From NCBI GenBank assembly GCA_016870295.1, contig VGBY01000050.1, positions 1 to 7,299 on the forward strand: a stretch of 7,299 nt of DNA, written 5' to 3'. The translations under genes and the position numbers were made by a program. Origin of the DNA: Actinomycetota bacterium (GTDB lineage Bacteria > Actinomycetota > Acidimicrobiia > Acidimicrobiales > Ilumatobacteraceae). This document shows, one piece after another, positions 5,606-7,299 of the stretch. Positions within the stretch are counted from its first letter, which is position 1. Each line of letters opens with the position of its first letter. The notes beneath the pieces are model-generated. The model saw only the letters and a list, made by a program, of their open reading frames with translations, had not been told where the DNA came from and made no database searches.

Positions 5606-6805
5606 GTGCGACGCGCATCGTTAGCGCTCGTGGTCGTGCTCGGCACTCTCGTCGCATGCCGTCCGCAACAAGCCGACGCGCCATCACCGTCGGCCAACGA
5701 CGACTTCGCACCCGAGGCCGTAGACGTCGGAGCACGACCCGGGACCGTGCAACCCGTCGCTTCGGGCGCCGCTGAATTCGCATCGCTCTCACTCGTTGAG
5801 GTCGGCTCGCTCGAGCAACCCGTCGACGTGGCGGCTCGACCGGGCGATGACGCCATCTACTTCGTGTCGCGTGTCGGAACAGTCTGGCAATTCGTGAATG
5901 GTGCGTTCAATGGCGAGCCCGCGCTCAACATCTCTGATCTCACCGATGGCAATGGTGAGCGGGGTTTGCTCGGTCTCGCCTTCTCCAACGATGGTGCTAC
6001 CGCCTACGTGAACTACACCAATCTTGACGGCCACAACACCATCGCATCTCTACGCGTGAACACTGACGGACAGTTCGATCGGTCGACGCTTCGCTCGCTG
6101 CTCGTGATCGAGCAACCATTCCGTAACCACAACGCCGGTGACATCGTCGTCGAACCGAGTGGAATGTTGCTCGTGCCAATGGGCGATGGAGGCTCGGCTG
6201 ATGATCCGCAGCGACTGTCGCTCGACGACAAGTCGATGTTGGGTAAGGTTCTGCGTGTCGACCCGCGTGACGGCACGGTGCGGATGCTCGCCAAAGGACT
6301 GCGCAACCCGTGGCGTATCGACTTGTTCAAAGATCGTTTGTGGTTGGCCGATGTCGGGCAGAACAAGTGGGAAGAAGTCAGCGTGCTTGACGATGTTTCA
6401 CGGCGTGTGGGCGAGGCGTTCGGCAACGCCACCGGTGGTGGGGCGGCCGACGTATCCGCGCCGGTCGATGTCGTTGACTTCGGCTGGAGTGCCTACGAAG
6501 CCAACATGCGATTCAACGATGACCAATCCAGCCCGCGTCACACTCCCCCATATCTCGCCTACGAGCACGGTGAGAATGGATGTTCAGTCAGTGGCGGTGC
6601 GGTTGCAACGAGCGGATCACTGCGCGGCCGCTACGTCTTTGCCGACTATTGCAGCGGTCGTCTGTGGTCGGTGCCAACCAATGCACCGTCCCCCACGATG
6701 CAGTTGCACTTCGTCGATCTCGACGCACCCACCGCCGTAGTGCGTGCGAACGGCGACATCTTCGTCTTGTTGCTCAGCGGCACCATCTGGCGCCTCAATG
6801 GCTGA
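5606..6805 (+). CDS. Lipoprotein, PQQ-dependent sugar dehydrogenase (glucose/sorbosone dehydrogenase-like)
   Basis: 399 residues. From the GTG at 5606 the protein begins MRR, a hydrophobic helix, then lipobox L15-V-A-C18, so it is exported and lipid-anchored on the outer face of the membrane. A Pro/Ser/Asp-rich linker follows to about residue 60. The rest is a six-bladed beta-propeller of the soluble aldose dehydrogenase/HHIP-like family: ERGLLGLAF (118-126), NHNAGDI with the probable catalytic His175, PMGDGGSADDP (191-201), LGKVLRVD, GLRNPWRIDLF (231-241), WLADVGQNKWEE, DFGW, and GRYVFADYCSGRLW (341-354). Members oxidise sugars with PQQ, but many bacterial homologues have no known substrate, and NHNAG differs from the commoner NHNGG. 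A TTG at 5576 would overlap sufU and only add an unneeded extension. The start is one base after the sufU stop, suggesting co-transcription with suf. Confidence 0.85.
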   Translation: MRRASLALVVVLGTLVACRPQQADAPSPSANDDFAPEAVDVGARPGTVQPVASGAAEFASLSLVEVGSLEQPVDVAARPGDDAIYFVSRVGTVWQFVNGAFNGEPALNISDLTDGNGERGLLGLAFSNDGATAYVNYTNLDGHNTIASLRVNTDGQFDRSTLRSLLVIEQPFRNHNAGDIVVEPSGMLLVPMGDGGSADDPQRLSLDDKSMLGKVLRVDPRDGTVRMLAKGLRNPWRIDLFKDRLWLADVGQNKWEEVSVLDDVSRRVGEAFGNATGGGAADVSAPVDVVDFGWSAYEANMRFNDDQSSPRHTPPYLAYEHGENGCSVSGGAVATSGSLRGRYVFADYCSGRLWSVPTNAPSPTMQLHFVDLDAPTAVVRANGDIFVLLLSGTIWRLNG

Positions 6806-7172
6806 GCGGCCGGAGAAGACATGCGCGCGATGTGGGCGCACGATGCAGTGGCGATCAAAGTGGGCGCACAATTGGGAGCAAGTGAAGTACTGCTCCGACG
6901 CTTGTCGTCGTGCACGCACGACGACCACCGACGAGGCGCTCGAAACCGCGATACTCGCACTGCTCGACAAGCGTGCACGCGACGCATCGATCTGTCCATC
7001 GGAGGCGGCACGACGAGTGGATGGCGAGAACTGGCAAACCTTGATGGAGCCGGCGCGCATGGCTGCCCGCCGTCTGGTCGCACGGGGCGTGGTGGAAATC
7101 ACCCAGGGCGGGAAGGTGGTTGACCCGAGCCGCGCGAAGGGGCCGATACGCATTCGTCGATCTCGACGATGA
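6798..7172 (+). CDS. DUF2256-DUF3253 two-domain zinc-ribbon protein, function unknown
   Basis: 124 residues. The N-terminal part (about 6-40) is a DUF2256 zinc ribbon: C9-x-x-C12, then MQWRSKWAHNWEQVKYC with C32 and C36 as the second ligand pair. The C-terminal part (about 45-118) is DUF3253, a small winged-helix-like domain recognised by SICPSEAARRV, W79-QTLM, ARMAARRLVARG and VEITQGGKVVDP...GPIRI. The fused form is known as a family, but neither domain has an established role; zinc binding and nucleic-acid contact through the winged-helix-like part are inference. ATG 6798 is chosen because DUF2256 begins right after it; the frame extends 18 codons upstream in sequence without domain character. 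The start overlaps the stop of the lipoprotein gene by 8 nt, so it is probably the last gene of the suf-headed operon. Its final 74 nt overlap the convergent GH3 gene. Confidence 0.88.
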   Translation: MAERPEKTCARCGRTMQWRSKWAHNWEQVKYCSDACRRARTTTTDEALETAILALLDKRARDASICPSEAARRVDGENWQTLMEPARMAARRLVARGVVEITQGGKVVDPSRAKGPIRIRRSRR

Positions 7173-7299
7173 GTGTCGATCGAACATCCGCGCTCGACGC
7201 CGCGACGAGCACCTCCCACTTCCCGCCGTCGACTCGCCACGCACGGCGAGCAGGATTCCAGCGGCGGAATGCGGTCCACGGCACCTCGACGACGAACTC
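7099..7299 (-). CDS. C-terminal end of a glycoside hydrolase family 3 enzyme (beta-glucosidase type), 5' part outside window
   Basis: Sixty-six codons and a TGA stop are visible; the gene enters from the right edge. The translated end, including VEVPWTAFRRWNPARRAWRV and GGKWEVLVAASSADVR, matches the fibronectin type III-like domain that closes many GH3 beta-glucosidases (pattern: hydrophobic-x-P-x-x-x-F-x-x-W/Y, then W-x-V-x-x-G-x-Y/W-E-V-x-V-x-x-S-S-x-D-I/V-R). GH3 enzymes remove terminal beta-linked sugars, so a sugar-processing role is likely, but the catalytic domains cannot be seen. After the domain the protein carries a Ser/Pro/Gly-rich tail of about 20 residues with no domain character, and it is this tail that overlaps the convergent DUF2256/DUF3253 gene. 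The identification relies on a short segment. Confidence 0.72.
   Translation of the reverse strand, partial: EFVVEVPWTAFRRWNPARRAWRVDGGKWEVLVAASSADVRSTLIVEIDECVSAPSRGSGQPPSRPG

Noticed and set aside
6617..7279. 220-codon minus-strand open frame covering the end of the lipoprotein gene, the DUF gene and part of the GH3 gene
   Set aside because: Conflicts with three well-supported genes, and its Arg/Ser-rich translation has no domain character.

Overview
The window is GC-rich bacterial DNA with short intergenic gaps, frequent 1-8 nt gene overlaps, GTG starts and few clear Shine-Dalgarno sequences. The gene content (a SufC-SufS-SufU set of Gram-positive/actinobacterial type, an actinobacterial-looking acyl-CoA dehydrogenase, and a small membrane protein with an AIGREARRLDA segment) points to an actinobacterium. 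Acidimicrobiia (Ilumatobacter-like) is my best guess; this is inference from protein style, not from a marker gene.

Left part (1-2262): the 3' end of a family 2 glycosyltransferase on the plus strand runs into a convergent minus-strand pair. That pair is an acyl-CoA dehydrogenase (2262-1147) followed after 37 nt by a small single-pass membrane protein of unknown function (1109-660), whose end overlaps the glycosyltransferase by 46 nt.

Middle (2263-3122): a 177-nt divergent intergenic region with short direct repeats separates the dehydrogenase from a plus-strand metallo-beta-lactamase-fold hydrolase. A 68-nt gap after the hydrolase holds a striking 28-nt imperfect palindrome, then a candidate -10 element just before sufC.

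Right part (3123-7172): a tightly packed plus-strand run, sufC - sufS - sufU - PQQ-type sugar dehydrogenase lipoprotein - DUF2256/DUF3253 zinc-ribbon protein. Most junctions overlap or touch; the exception is the 44-nt sufS-sufU gap, which holds a tiny candidate upstream ORF. SufS removes sulfur from cysteine, SufU accepts it, and SufC is the ATPase of the SufBCD scaffold, so the first three genes make Fe-S clusters. The scaffold genes sufB and sufD are not next to sufC here. The window ends in the C-terminus of a minus-strand glycoside hydrolase family 3 enzyme that overlaps the last plus-strand gene by 74 nt.

I found no tRNA, rRNA, CRISPR array, insertion sequence, phage gene or obvious new defence system. 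The most interesting items are the palindrome at the sufC promoter, the apparent lack of a catalytic glutamate in the acyl-CoA dehydrogenase, and the split, extended suf operon.
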